Shown piece after piece: positions 6,999-16,717 of a stretch of DNA of 17,837 nucleotides. This DNA comes from Lysobacteraceae bacterium (GTDB lineage: Bacteria > Pseudomonadota > Gammaproteobacteria > Xanthomonadales > Xanthomonadaceae). Every line of letters starts with the position of its first letter. Position 1 is the first letter of the stretch. The stretch lies in NCBI GenBank assembly GCA_017990865.1, contig JAGNNB010000014.1, positions 1-17,837 on the forward strand. The letters are read 5' to 3'. A model generated the notes under the pieces. The model searched no databases. It was not told the origin of the DNA and was given only the letters and a program-made list of their open reading frames with translations. The translations under genes and the position numbers were made by a program.

Positions 6999-7505
6999 TC
7001 ACTCCCGCAACCACCGCAACATTTGCGGATATCGCACCGTCAACGGCTCCGGCGAAAACCCCGGCGCCGCCGTCATCCCCGTCGCGCACAACCCCTGCAA
7101 CCCCGGATACACCCCGAACGCGTACATCTGCAGCAGATCTCGCGACTTCCCGTTGTAACCGCCCTCGTGGATCAACACCTCCACCGGCAATCCGAGCTCC
7201 ACCACGGCAGCCCAGGCCCAGGCCATTGCTTCGAGTTCGCCGGCGTGTTCGACATCGGCTTCGTCGGCCAGATCGTCGTCGGCCGCCGTCCGCAACGCAG
7301 GAGGCAGGACGGCCAGATGTCCTGCCTCGTGCAACAGATCGCCGGGCCAGACCAGGACGTACGGATCGACCGCCAGCCCGCCGTAGCGGATCGCGATCCC
7401 CGGCAGGAAGGTGTCGCCCGGCAAGGCCTCTTCCGTGATCGGCAACCCGACCCCGGCGACGAAATCGAAGATCGTGTGGTAATGCTCGGCGTGCCGCATC
7501 GGCAT
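6999..7505 (-). CDS. HEXXH-motif protein of unknown function (putative metalloprotein)
   Basis: The 168-aa product has LLHEAGHLAV with HEAGH at residues 59-63, the zinc-binding H-E-x-x-H pattern of metallopeptidases. Acidic residues 29-33 positions downstream (E92 in GELEAMAWAWAA) could supply a third ligand. Conserved-looking blocks are HTIFDFVAGVGLP (10-22), DTFLPGIAIRYGGL and YAFGVYPGLQGLC. No signal peptide is seen, so it is probably cytosolic, and substrate and activity are unknown. The frame is open back to ATG 7625, but I place the start at 7505. The 40 residues upstream are low-complexity Ala/Thr and overlap a more convincing small gene in another frame. The chosen start lies 13 nt after that gene's stop. 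No strong ribosome-binding site supports either choice, so 7625 remains possible. The gene converges with matB. Confidence 0.65.
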   Translation of the reverse strand: MPMRHAEHYHTIFDFVAGVGLPITEEALPGDTFLPGIAIRYGGLAVDPYVLVWPGDLLHEAGHLAVLPPALRTAADDDLADEADVEHAGELEAMAWAWAAVVELGLPVEVLIHEGGYNGKSRDLLQMYAFGVYPGLQGLCATGMTAAPGFSPEPLTVRYPQMLRWLRE

Positions 7506-7518
7506 GGTCCATGCCGAA

Positions 7519-7701
7519 TCAGTCGCCGCCACCGCCATCTCCGCCACTGTCGCCGCCGGCGTCGCAACTGTCGTTGCCGTTGTCGCCATCGGCAGCATCG
7601 CCGCACTCGGATTGTGTCCCATCATCCCGTGTCGAAGACGACATGTCGCTGATACTGTACACGCAGATGAATACCGCGATCAGACTGATCCGGGCGGTCA
7701 T
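7519..7701 (-). CDS. Small membrane or exported Gly/Asp-rich peptide
   Basis: The 60-aa product has one hydrophobic segment at residues 4-18 (RISLIAVFICVYSIS), then a polar, acidic tail with Cys and Gly/Asp repeats ending CDAGGDSGGDGGGGD. The layout is a single membrane or signal helix followed by a Gly/Asp-rich tail, common in small uncharacterised proteins of this bacterial group. GTG 7740 would add 13 residues. I prefer ATG 7701 because a TATAAC -10-like box at 7734-7729 would start the transcript just upstream of it. Neither start has a clear ribosome-binding site. It ends 13 nt before the HEAGH gene and the two probably form an operon. Function is unknown. Confidence 0.5.
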   Translation of the reverse strand: MTARISLIAVFICVYSISDMSSSTRDDGTQSECGDAADGDNGNDSCDAGGDSGGDGGGGD

Positions 7702-7887
7702 GGGGGCGGGGATGCGAAGCGATGGGCGGTTATAAGGCACATCAAACCCGATGCTGATGCCGACAAGTCATACGAAGACTCTCTGTCGAATTTTTTCATA
7801 ATGGTCTAGGTATATGGCCAGCCTCCTCCGTTGAAGCGTGGCGCATGAGACTGGAAGCTCATTCAACAATACCAGTATGTATGTAAA

Positions 7888-7923
7888 TCCTGTTACAGGA
7901 AAATATGGAGTGAAGAGATCACT
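7888..7923 (-). terminator. Two short dyads downstream of the island operon
   Basis: AGTGA/TCACT with a 5-nt loop (7909-7923) lies 20 nt after the stop of the PIN gene. TCCTGT-T-ACAGGA (7888-7900) follows it. On the minus strand AT-rich sequence (TATTTTCC) lies between them but there is no proper U-run. The first could be a weak terminator; the second looks more like a protein-binding dyad. Confidence 0.25.
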
Positions 7924-7942
7924 GGTTTCTCTCGAAATGTTA

Positions 7943-10276
7943 TCAGCGATGACCTCGAAAAGAGTAATAAATTAAAGCTTTCCCCGCGGAAAAAAAATCA
8001 AGAGACTTGCTGGAGCTAAGAAGATCGATGATTCGCTTGCATAGCAAAACGTCAATCGTCAAGTTGTTGCTTTCGGTTAGGGATGACTTGGCTATCTTTG
8101 CTATCTCTTTCAAAGAATCCTGTGCCGGTTCAGATTTCGAGACCAGTTGTTCAAACAAAAGCTTTTCAAGCCTTATGAACAGGGGGATGCTGTCTGAAGA
8201 CGTTCGCCAGATTCGTTCGGAAACAAAGCCGATCCTTGCAGTAGAAAAACCGTGAACAACAAGTCTTGGGTCGATTGTTTTCAAAATTGTCGAAAGTATC
8301 AGGCATGAGGCGAAGTTGTGGGTCAATTGATGCAGCGATGGATCAGAAGCCGTTCCTTCTCTTGAAAATTCATCAAGACAAAAGCAGATGTGGCGCATTG
8401 CCTTCGTCAACGGTTCAAATGCGCTCTCATGGTCATAAAATACAATCAAAGACTGGGCGGCGAAAACATTCAAGGCTGCAGACTCAGAGTTGTATCTTGT
8501 ACCTATATGGCTCGCTATCTTTGTAAGTCTATGCTGGATGTCGTATAGATTCTTGATTTTAGCTTGGCAGTGTTCTTGGTCGTGGCTGGGAATGTGGCCG
8601 ATAGAATTGGCTATTGCATATCTGGTTACTACGCATGAAAGAAAAGTCAATTCAACTTCTTGGTCGTCGTTTTTAGGATTCGATAGCGCTGCTTTCACCT
8701 GCAGTTCTGCCTCCTCCCACTGTCTGGTCGACAGGGCGACTGCAGATGCATATGCGTGCAGTTGGGTGAAAGTCGCTAATTCAAGCCATGGCTTTTCCTT
8801 GGGCGCCTTGCGGTCGCTCAATTTTCTGATTATGTCGGCTAGCGTTTCACCGCCGATTTTGTAGAGGAGCGTGTCTGGAGTCCGCTTTGGTATTGGATCC
8901 AGGCCATACATGAACAATATTCGCTGAATACCTGCCTCGCGGAAAAGGCTGATGGCCGCTTCATCAATTTCTGCGAGGTTGACCTCAATGACTTGTTTGA
9001 CAAGATCGAAAAAACGCTCTCTGCTCGTGGCATCAAGTAGCTTCCTGAGGTCTTCAGGTAGGCGTTTTGACGACGATTCTGAAAATATTCCGGATATCTT
9101 TTTTTGAATATGGCCGAGTTTGCTTTTGAGTAAAAAAATCTTCTTTTTTTCGCTATTTGTTATCTTAAGATAAGGAAAATCACTCCTTTGCGAGCACCGA
9201 TAAGCCAACCATTGGAATCTGTTGTTGTTTGATGAAATGGAATGGAGATAATCATTAAGCTCATTTTCGGCAAAAGCCAGGACGTGTCTTATTATTACCG
9301 AAGAAATCAGATAATTGATGGATTGAAAAAAAAGGTTCGAGCCGCTTCCTTTGCTGTAGTCGCTGTTGGCGCTCTTTGTGTTAAGTGTAGGGTTATATTG
9401 CGCAAATCTTCGGAAGAAAAATGGTTCATCTCGGTGTTTTTCGTAGTACCAATTTCTATAAATATCAAACAATTTGTTGTCGCCGGTAACAAACAAAATG
9501 GAACCTTCCTGCGATCTCATTGAAATAAATCTCAAAAGCGCTATGGAAAGGGCGTCATTTCTGATGCTGTTTGCGCTTCGCTTGTCTGTAGCTTCTCTGA
9601 TTCTGGACTGCCATGCCTTGGCTTCACTCGCGACCCATGCCGCGTCGATCTCTGATGCGCGCATCGAGTCAGTTACTATTCTAGTGCTTGAAGCAAGCTT
9701 TCTGCCAAAGCGGCGAAGTTGTTCAAGTGGCTCAATCGTCTCATCCTCGGCAAGGAGTTTGGTGACGTTAGACATTATGTTTATGGCGTCTTCCGCGTGG
9801 TCGCTCTCATTGCATGTTTGCGATATTTTTTCAAAGTAAGAGCGCATTTCTTTTGCAAGCGCATCCTTCAAGTAACTGCGTCTTGCAGACAGATTTGCAT
9901 TGAGAAATAGAAAGCTATTGTCGAGCTCGCTTGCGTGCCATGGCGTGAAATAAAATATTCCGTCGCTACCTGGAAGACTCCCGGACATTAAGTATTCTGA
10001 CATTATAAGCGCATGCTGTGCGCTGATTTCTGGTAGGGATTCTTGGTCTGAAGCATCGAATCTTATTCCCCAGTCAATTGAGAATGTTCTCGATTTGTTA
10101 TCACTTCCAAAGTCTTGTGTCAAATACTGTTTTGGACTTACGAATATTGAAAGTATGTCGGTATCGAAGACATATTTAACGCTGTTAGACGCGGAGAGTT
10201 TTTGATCGTCCCGGTTCCGGTGAACGTCAGAGTTCGCTTCGACGAAGCCCATGATGATTCTGTGTGCATCATTCAT
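7943..10276 (-). CDS. PIN-domain protein with long helical C-terminal region (putative nuclease effector)
   Basis: The 777-aa protein has an N-terminal PIN-like domain (about 33-275). VKYVFDTDILSIF gives D38 and D40 at the end of strand 1, and TPWHASELDNS gives E117. SIRNDALSIALL gives D241, and ILFVTGDNKLFD gives D266 with D271. This acidic set and the TGD strand are the pattern of Mg-dependent PIN ribonucleases, with a large helical insert between the second and third acidic sites. Residues about 310-777 are almost entirely helical. One stretch, LSTRQWEEAELQVKAALSNP, resembles a TPR helix pair, so this half may be a solenoid for sensing or assembly. No membrane segment is seen. Its ATG overlaps the TGA of the preceding gene (ATGA), so the two are probably translated together. 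I infer a toxic RNA- or DNA-cleaving effector; no family name is recognised. Confidence 0.8.
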   Translation of the reverse strand: MNDAHRIIMGFVEANSDVHRNRDDQKLSASNSVKYVFDTDILSIFVSPKQYLTQDFGSDNKSRTFSIDWGIRFDASDQESLPEISAQHALIMSEYLMSGSLPGSDGIFYFTPWHASELDNSFLFLNANLSARRSYLKDALAKEMRSYFEKISQTCNESDHAEDAINIMSNVTKLLAEDETIEPLEQLRRFGRKLASSTRIVTDSMRASEIDAAWVASEAKAWQSRIREATDKRSANSIRNDALSIALLRFISMRSQEGSILFVTGDNKLFDIYRNWYYEKHRDEPFFFRRFAQYNPTLNTKSANSDYSKGSGSNLFFQSINYLISSVIIRHVLAFAENELNDYLHSISSNNNRFQWLAYRCSQRSDFPYLKITNSEKKKIFLLKSKLGHIQKKISGIFSESSSKRLPEDLRKLLDATSRERFFDLVKQVIEVNLAEIDEAAISLFREAGIQRILFMYGLDPIPKRTPDTLLYKIGGETLADIIRKLSDRKAPKEKPWLELATFTQLHAYASAVALSTRQWEEAELQVKAALSNPKNDDQEVELTFLSCVVTRYAIANSIGHIPSHDQEHCQAKIKNLYDIQHRLTKIASHIGTRYNSESAALNVFAAQSLIVFYDHESAFEPLTKAMRHICFCLDEFSREGTASDPSLHQLTHNFASCLILSTILKTIDPRLVVHGFSTARIGFVSERIWRTSSDSIPLFIRLEKLLFEQLVSKSEPAQDSLKEIAKIAKSSLTESNNLTIDVLLCKRIIDLLSSSKSLDFFSAGKALIYYSFRGHR

Positions 10277-10941
10277 AGCAGGGCCTCTGTTTCTAATTCT
10301 GAAAACGCGGCTTCGATATGTTCTTGGATGTCACTTTTAGGCTTAGGTATCCCGGAAACGATTCGACTCACTTTCAGTGTCCCAAAGCCCGCCAGCTCAT
10401 GTGCCTGTTGGGCGTATATATGAAAGCCTGACTGGCCGACTACTACTCCTATCGCACTTGGCCTGCTATCGAAAGACACTACTGGTGCGCCTACAAGGCA
10501 GCAGTGAGGTTCTTGATCTACTTTTATTCGAATCAGATTTTTGCCATCAAGTACGATGCTGTTCGTTTCATTCGTGATGTCTAGCCAGCTGCCAATCTGA
10601 TCTATCTTGCCGGTAATGCCAACGCAGCTTACGGTCGTCCCAATTCGATAGTCTCCGCGTTTTGCAAGCTCATTGAACGCAGAGCTATAGCTGTTTTTAT
10701 TGATCCTGGGTATTTCAAGAAAAAGCAAAAGATTGCTATTCAAGTCAGTTCTGTTGAGATTGATCGGTTCGCGGTCAGTTTCGCTCTTCAAATAGAAAGT
10801 ATGAGTCTCTGGTTGCCCGAGTAATGCTGAGGTCACCAGTATGTCTCTTGCATCTCTAGTCAAGATAAGCCCAAGGTATGCCCAGCAGCAGGATTCCCCT
10901 TCCCGGCCCCTTGCGTAGACTTTTGGAATGCCATATTCCAC
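10273..10941 (-). CDS. Trypsin-fold protein with all three catalytic positions apparently substituted
   Basis: The 222-aa protein starts with GTG 10941, 11 nt after the TAG of the preceding gene; the ribosome-binding site is weak (AGGG). The layout resembles trypsin-like proteases. YLGLILTRDARDILVTSALL corresponds to the 'GxGFLVs...vLTAAH' region, NSNLLLFLEI to the 'DIALLkL' strand, and CLVGAPVVSFDSRPSAIGVV to 'GDSGxPVv...vvGvv'. By this alignment the catalytic His, Asp and Ser are L40, N70 and V150, so it should be proteolytically dead. The alternative is that I misplace the fold and it is another beta-rich domain. The last 30 residues are acidic and helical (SDIQEHIEAAFSELETEALL), a possible contact with the PIN partner, whose start codon overlaps this gene's stop. 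A role as a sensor or scaffold is inferred. Confidence 0.7.
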   Translation of the reverse strand: MEYGIPKVYARGREGESCCWAYLGLILTRDARDILVTSALLGQPETHTFYLKSETDREPINLNRTDLNSNLLLFLEIPRINKNSYSSAFNELAKRGDYRIGTTVSCVGITGKIDQIGSWLDITNETNSIVLDGKNLIRIKVDQEPHCCLVGAPVVSFDSRPSAIGVVVGQSGFHIYAQQAHELAGFGTLKVSRIVSGIPKPKSDIQEHIEAAFSELETEALL

Positions 10942-10952
10942 TGGTTTGGTCC

Positions 10953-12548
10953 CTATATATTTCCGTTAATTTTCGTGACGATCTTCTGCTTTGGCTCGAT
11001 AGTCAATGGCACTCCGAAGATATGTGGCAGCCCGGGGAGGCGTTCATGCACGATGGGTGGTCTGCAAAATACTGTATAGATAATTTCATTTCCTGTTGCT
11101 TCCTTGCGCAGAGGCTTCTGATGTATGTCAACACTCTCGAGCTGCTCGCCTTGTGTAGCACGAGAAAGCGCGAGCTCCATTTGCGCTCCGGGCTGGCCAG
11201 AAACTTTGCGGTAGACTTCAACCCACTTCGATAGGGCGTCGACGGCATGATTGAATAGGTGATCGGCCTTATTTTCGTCTGCGCCTGCATCGTTGTAATC
11301 GTCGGGCCATCTCTTTAGCAGCTGAAACTCCGATACATGTTTTTCTTTGTAATTAAATTCTTTCCAGCCTTCTCCGCCGAGATATGACTCAATCAATGAG
11401 ACGCGATGTTTACCTCCGGTTCTTATGACTACATGACTGCATTCGATATTAAGATCGCGCGGCTGATTCTGAGAGTGCTTCAATTCTGCAATAATTTTTT
11501 TATTGGTGCTGTCAAAGTAGACGGCGCTTGATATTTCTACTTCGATAGATGCGGCAGTGCTGTCCTTGGAGTAATAGTTGGAAAACCATTTAAGCAAGTG
11601 CTGGTGCCAACGTGTCGCGCTACTTTGATCCTTAATTAAGAGTACTGTTTTCAGGCCTTGTTTGATTTTGTTTTTGTCTATGATGTGGTCAAGGTTTGCA
11701 TCCAGAGGGTTGTTGCTTGTGTGCAAGGTTGCGTGAAGTGCAAACTGGTGAATATCCTCTCCGTGAATTCTTGGGCCGTAACGAAGTGCGTCAATGACTC
11801 CGCCGTCCCCCCCTCCCACGACGACGACCTGTTCGATTTTTTGATCTCGTGCATCATGTTGTTGAATGACGTCATCCGGATCCCAATAGCCTGTGCCGCC
11901 CGGGTATTCTTCTGTGCCGTCTTTCGACTTGAGTTTTCTTTCGCTTGAAAAGCCAGTGCAACAGATCACGTAGTCGTATGCGGGAGTGCGCGTTTCTTTC
12001 TTGCCATCCATGAAATAGAGCGCCACTCCGCCGTTTTGGTTGTTCATTAAACGACTTACTCTGTTCGGGTAAGTTGTTATGCGGCCACCCTGGTTTCGAT
12101 GGGAGTGAAGATGCTTCCGTAGCTCGTTGTTAAGCTGTCTCATCACACCTCTGGCGCTATCGGCATGCCAGTTCATGGCAGGCAAATCAGTGGTGAAAGA
12201 CAGTTTTTCGATTGGGATGAAATTAATGTTGGGGTGGATGTATCTGTCCGTGCAGTGAGGTATCTTTTGGAAAATTTCAATTTTTTCTTCGTAGAGATGT
12301 ACGGATGCTCCGTTCATGGAGAGTGCAACCGCCGCGGTGATTCCTGTTACGCCGCCACCTACAACGGCGACTTTTTTTCCACTCAATCCTTCGCATTTGT
12401 TGAGACAATAAACGAGATTGAATGCTCTACGTTGCTGACTTTGAAAGCTGACGCGAGTCCCATTGGGGCCAATCAAAAAGACAGGGTTGTTATTTCCAGC
12501 CCTGAATGTGTCCAGCGTGATTTGTGCGTTCTCAGCATCGCATGTCAA
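10953..12548 (-). CDS. FAD/NAD(P)-binding oxidoreductase with two Rossmann motifs (island)
   Basis: The 531-aa protein has a classic FAD-binding motif: KKVAVVGGGVTG (GGGVTG at 64-69), ITAAVALSMNGASVHLYEE (E87/E88 likely binding the FAD ribose), and the ATG-like strand YDYVICCTGF at 191-200. A second nucleotide motif, QVVVVGGGDGG (245-250), starts an NAD(P)-type Rossmann unit, and SHVVIRTGG near 380 resembles another ATG-type strand. It should therefore be a two-dinucleotide flavoprotein that oxidises NAD(P)H; substrate and acceptor are unknown. The first about 55 residues lie outside the folds. The start is TTG 12548: upstream in frame there is a TAA and no ATG or GTG, and GGGGAGGG lies 8 nt before the TTG, a strong ribosome-binding site. 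It is the first large gene of the island operon, and the trypsin-fold gene follows after 11 nt. Confidence 0.8.
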   Translation of the reverse strand: MTCDAENAQITLDTFRAGNNNPVFLIGPNGTRVSFQSQQRRAFNLVYCLNKCEGLSGKKVAVVGGGVTGITAAVALSMNGASVHLYEEKIEIFQKIPHCTDRYIHPNINFIPIEKLSFTTDLPAMNWHADSARGVMRQLNNELRKHLHSHRNQGGRITTYPNRVSRLMNNQNGGVALYFMDGKKETRTPAYDYVICCTGFSSERKLKSKDGTEEYPGGTGYWDPDDVIQQHDARDQKIEQVVVVGGGDGGVIDALRYGPRIHGEDIHQFALHATLHTSNNPLDANLDHIIDKNKIKQGLKTVLLIKDQSSATRWHQHLLKWFSNYYSKDSTAASIEVEISSAVYFDSTNKKIIAELKHSQNQPRDLNIECSHVVIRTGGKHRVSLIESYLGGEGWKEFNYKEKHVSEFQLLKRWPDDYNDAGADENKADHLFNHAVDALSKWVEVYRKVSGQPGAQMELALSRATQGEQLESVDIHQKPLRKEATGNEIIYTVFCRPPIVHERLPGLPHIFGVPLTIEPKQKIVTKINGNI

Positions 12549-12597
12549 TGGGCTTCCCTCCCCGCGTAGTTTCAGTTTTGCCAGTTGAGATGTGCGA

Positions 12598-12735
12598 TCA
12601 GCGCAATATTACTGCGTGATATGTTGAAGTGAGTTTGACGGAATTTTTTGCGTGGGAAGGAAAAAATCGGCGCAATGCACGCCTCGGCCCGAGCAGGATT
12701 GATCCGGTAAGTCCTGAGATCCCAACTGCATTCAT
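12598..12735 (-). CDS. Possible 45-aa leader peptide of the island operon
   Basis: ATG 12735 is preceded by AAGGGGGAG, 4 nt before the codon, and the frame runs to TGA 12598, 49 nt before the TTG of the flavoprotein gene. The peptide is basic, with a short hydrophobic N-terminal part (MNAVGISGLTGSILLG) then RRALRRFFPSHAKNS. The frame also extends to ATG 12801, but the predicted transcript start near 12803 would leave that codon without a ribosome-binding site. There is no recognisable homologue. It could be a leader peptide, a small toxin-like peptide or chance. Confidence 0.3.
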   Translation of the reverse strand: MNAVGISGLTGSILLGPRRALRRFFPSHAKNSVKLTSTYHAVILR

Positions 12736-12809
12736 TACGCTCCCCCTTGCCCAGCGCTTGTAGCCGTCCTTAGCTTTCTCAATTACACGGAACACCATCA
12801 TTACTCACG

Positions 12810-12838
12810 AATTTGCCATCGCACCATACAAGTGTCAA
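12810..12838 (-). promoter_or_regulatory. Putative promoter of the island operon
   Basis: A perfect TTGACA -35 box (12838-12833 on the minus strand) is followed after 17 bp by CAAATT (12815-12810; 3 of 6 matches to TATAAT). Transcription would start near 12803 and give a leader of about 250 nt before the TTG start at 12548. It lies in island-type DNA and points towards the island genes, so the cassette probably has its own promoter and need not depend on read-through from malQ. Confidence 0.45.
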
Positions 12839-12934
12839 CGGTCGGCTCGATCAGTTCTCATCGACGTTTCGGGGTGCGACTGGAGTTGAATTTAAAGGGG
12901 GCGTATTGGTTTTAGAGCAGGTCATATGGAAGAG

Positions 12935-12953
12935 TGATAGTTTTTATCTATCA
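12935..12953. terminator. AT-rich hairpin downstream of malQ
   Basis: TGATAG (12935-12940) and CTATCA (12948-12953) form a 6-bp stem around a 7-nt loop, about 12 nt after the malQ stop. The stem is weak and lacks a U-run on the malQ strand. It may be a poor terminator or a binding site at the island edge. Confidence 0.25.
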
Positions 12954-12965
12954 AGTAAGCGTTAT

Positions 12966-14494
12966 TTAAAGTTTTAATTTATGGAGCCGTGGGGGCTCGA
13001 ACGCCGTGCGCCCACTTGCCGCCGTAATCAGTCCGAGTACCCGCGTGGCTTCCGTATCGACCATGTTCCAGTCGAAGCGCCAGGTCCAGTTGTGGTCGCC
13101 GACGGTGCCGGGGACGTTCATGCGGTGGTCGAGGCCTAGGCCGAGGACGTCTTGCATTTGGTGTACGGCGATGTTCGCGACGGAGTTGCAGCAGGCGCGG
13201 ATCATCGCCCAGTGGATGTCGTTGTCGTTCGCGGGTAGGTAGCTGCCGGCGTAGCTGCGTTCGCGTTCGGTGGCGGTTTGCCACCAGCCGCGGACGGTGT
13301 GGTTGTCGTGGGTGCCGGTGTAGGCGACGAAGTTGCGGCCCCAGTTGTGCGGCAGAAATTCGTCGGTGGCGTCGGTGCCGAAGCCGAACTGCAGGATCTT
13401 CATGCCGGGGAAGCCGCAGCCGTCGCGCAGTTCGAAGACGTCGGGCGTGATGAGCCCCAGGTCTTCGGCGACGATCGGCAGCGGGCCGAGGACGCGTTCG
13501 ATCGCGTCGAACAGGGCTTTGCCGGGGCCGGGCAGCCAAACGCCTTCTTCGGCGGTGGGGCAGGAGGCGGGAATTTCGTAGTAACCGGCGAAGCCGCGGA
13601 AGTGATCGATGCGGAATACGTCGGCCTGGTGCAACGCGCGACGCAGACGCGCGGTCCACCACGCGAAATCTTCCTTCGCCATGCGGTCCCAGCGATACAA
13701 CGGATTGCCCCAACGTTGGCCCGTCGGCGCCATCGCGTCCGGCGGGCAACCGGCGACGGCGGTCGGTTGATAAGCGTCGTCGAGAAAATACAGATCCGGG
13801 CGCGACCAACAATCGGCGCTGTGATGCGCGATGAAGATCGGCAGATCGCCCATGATCGCGACGCCGCGCTCGTTGGCGTAACGCTTCAACGCAGCGGCCT
13901 GCGTATCGAAGCGCCATTGCACGAACGACCAGAATTCGATTTCGTCGGCGTGCGTCTTGCGCGCGGCGGCGAGCGCAGCGGCCTCGCGCGTGCGCAACGC
14001 CTGCGGCCACAGCCACCAAGGTTGGCCTTGATGCGCGGTTTCCAGCGCCATAAACAGTGTGTAGTCGTCGAGCCAACTCGCCTGCGCTTGCGACCATGCG
14101 GCGAACGCGTCGCGCTCGTTGCGATCGTTCTTCGCGACGAAACCGGCATAGGCCGCGCGCAATTGCTGTTGGCGCCAAGTTACGACGCGGCCGAAATCGA
14201 CATGATGCGGATCGAAACCCTCTTCGGGTAACGCAGGCGGCGCCAGCCAACCAGCAGCGATCATCGGTTCCAACGCCACCATCAACGGACTGCCGGCGAA
14301 CGCGGAGACGCTTTGGTACGGCGAATTGCCCGGGCCGATCGGCGTGGTCGGCAACCACTGCCAAATGCGTTGGCCGGCGGACTGCAGCCAATCGACGAAA
14401 CGATACGCGTCCGGGCCGAAATCGCCGATGCCGTAAGGGCCGGGCAGCGAGGTCACGTGCAGCAATACGCCGGCCGCGCGTTGTTGAAGGTCGA

Positions 14495-14498
<4 letters not shown>
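12966..14498 (-). CDS. malQ: 4-alpha-glucanotransferase (amylomaltase)
   Basis: The 510-aa GH77 enzyme moves alpha-1,4-glucan segments between maltodextrins in the cytosol, recycling short chains released by debranching. VLLHVTSLPGPYGIGDFG (11-28) and GPGNSPYQS are typical of GH77. The catalytic residues are all present: nucleophile D298 in FRIDHFRG, acid/base E345 in VAEDLG, and D398 in TGTHDNHT. The length fits the short bacterial class (about 500 aa). Its ATG overlaps the TGA of glgX (ATGA), so it is translationally coupled and last in the glgB-glgX-malQ operon. The final codons (CAT AAA TTA AAA CTT TAA, encoding HKLKL) are AT-rich and unlike the rest of the gene, as if the island replaced the native 3' end. 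The catalytic core is untouched. Confidence 0.93.

Positions 14499-16713
<2,215 letters not shown>

Positions 16714-16717
<4 letters not shown>

Larger units (their letters stand above)
7740..12965. other. Low-GC genomic island carrying a putative three-gene conflict/defence cassette
   Basis: Base composition drops abruptly near 7740 and recovers at about 12981. The genes inside use many A/T-ending codons and the long GC-driven antisense frames of the flanks vanish. Both flanks are ordinary GC-rich chromosomal genes. No integrase, transposase, tRNA or obvious flanking direct repeat is visible, so the mode of entry is unknown. The left edge is approximate; the right edge seems to fall in the last codons of malQ. 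Confidence 0.8.

Noticed and set aside
9474..9839. Plus-strand 121-codon frame inside the PIN gene
   Set aside because: Antisense to the well-supported PIN domain region; no ribosome-binding site or domain seen.
12543..12548. TTGACA at the start of the flavoprotein gene as a -35 box
   Set aside because: It is the TTG start codon plus ACA behind a strong Shine-Dalgarno; no -10 box follows at proper spacing.
7740..12965. Prophage or insertion sequence explanation for the low-GC region
   Set aside because: No integrase, transposase, terminal inverted repeats or phage structural genes are seen; the three large genes form one operon.
12982..13002. tRNA 3'-end look-alike (GTTCGAGCC...GGCTCCA on the minus strand) at the island junction
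   Set aside because: The matching T-stem arm is missing and no cloverleaf can be drawn upstream; it is coding sequence of malQ. It could only be an accidental attachment-site mimic.
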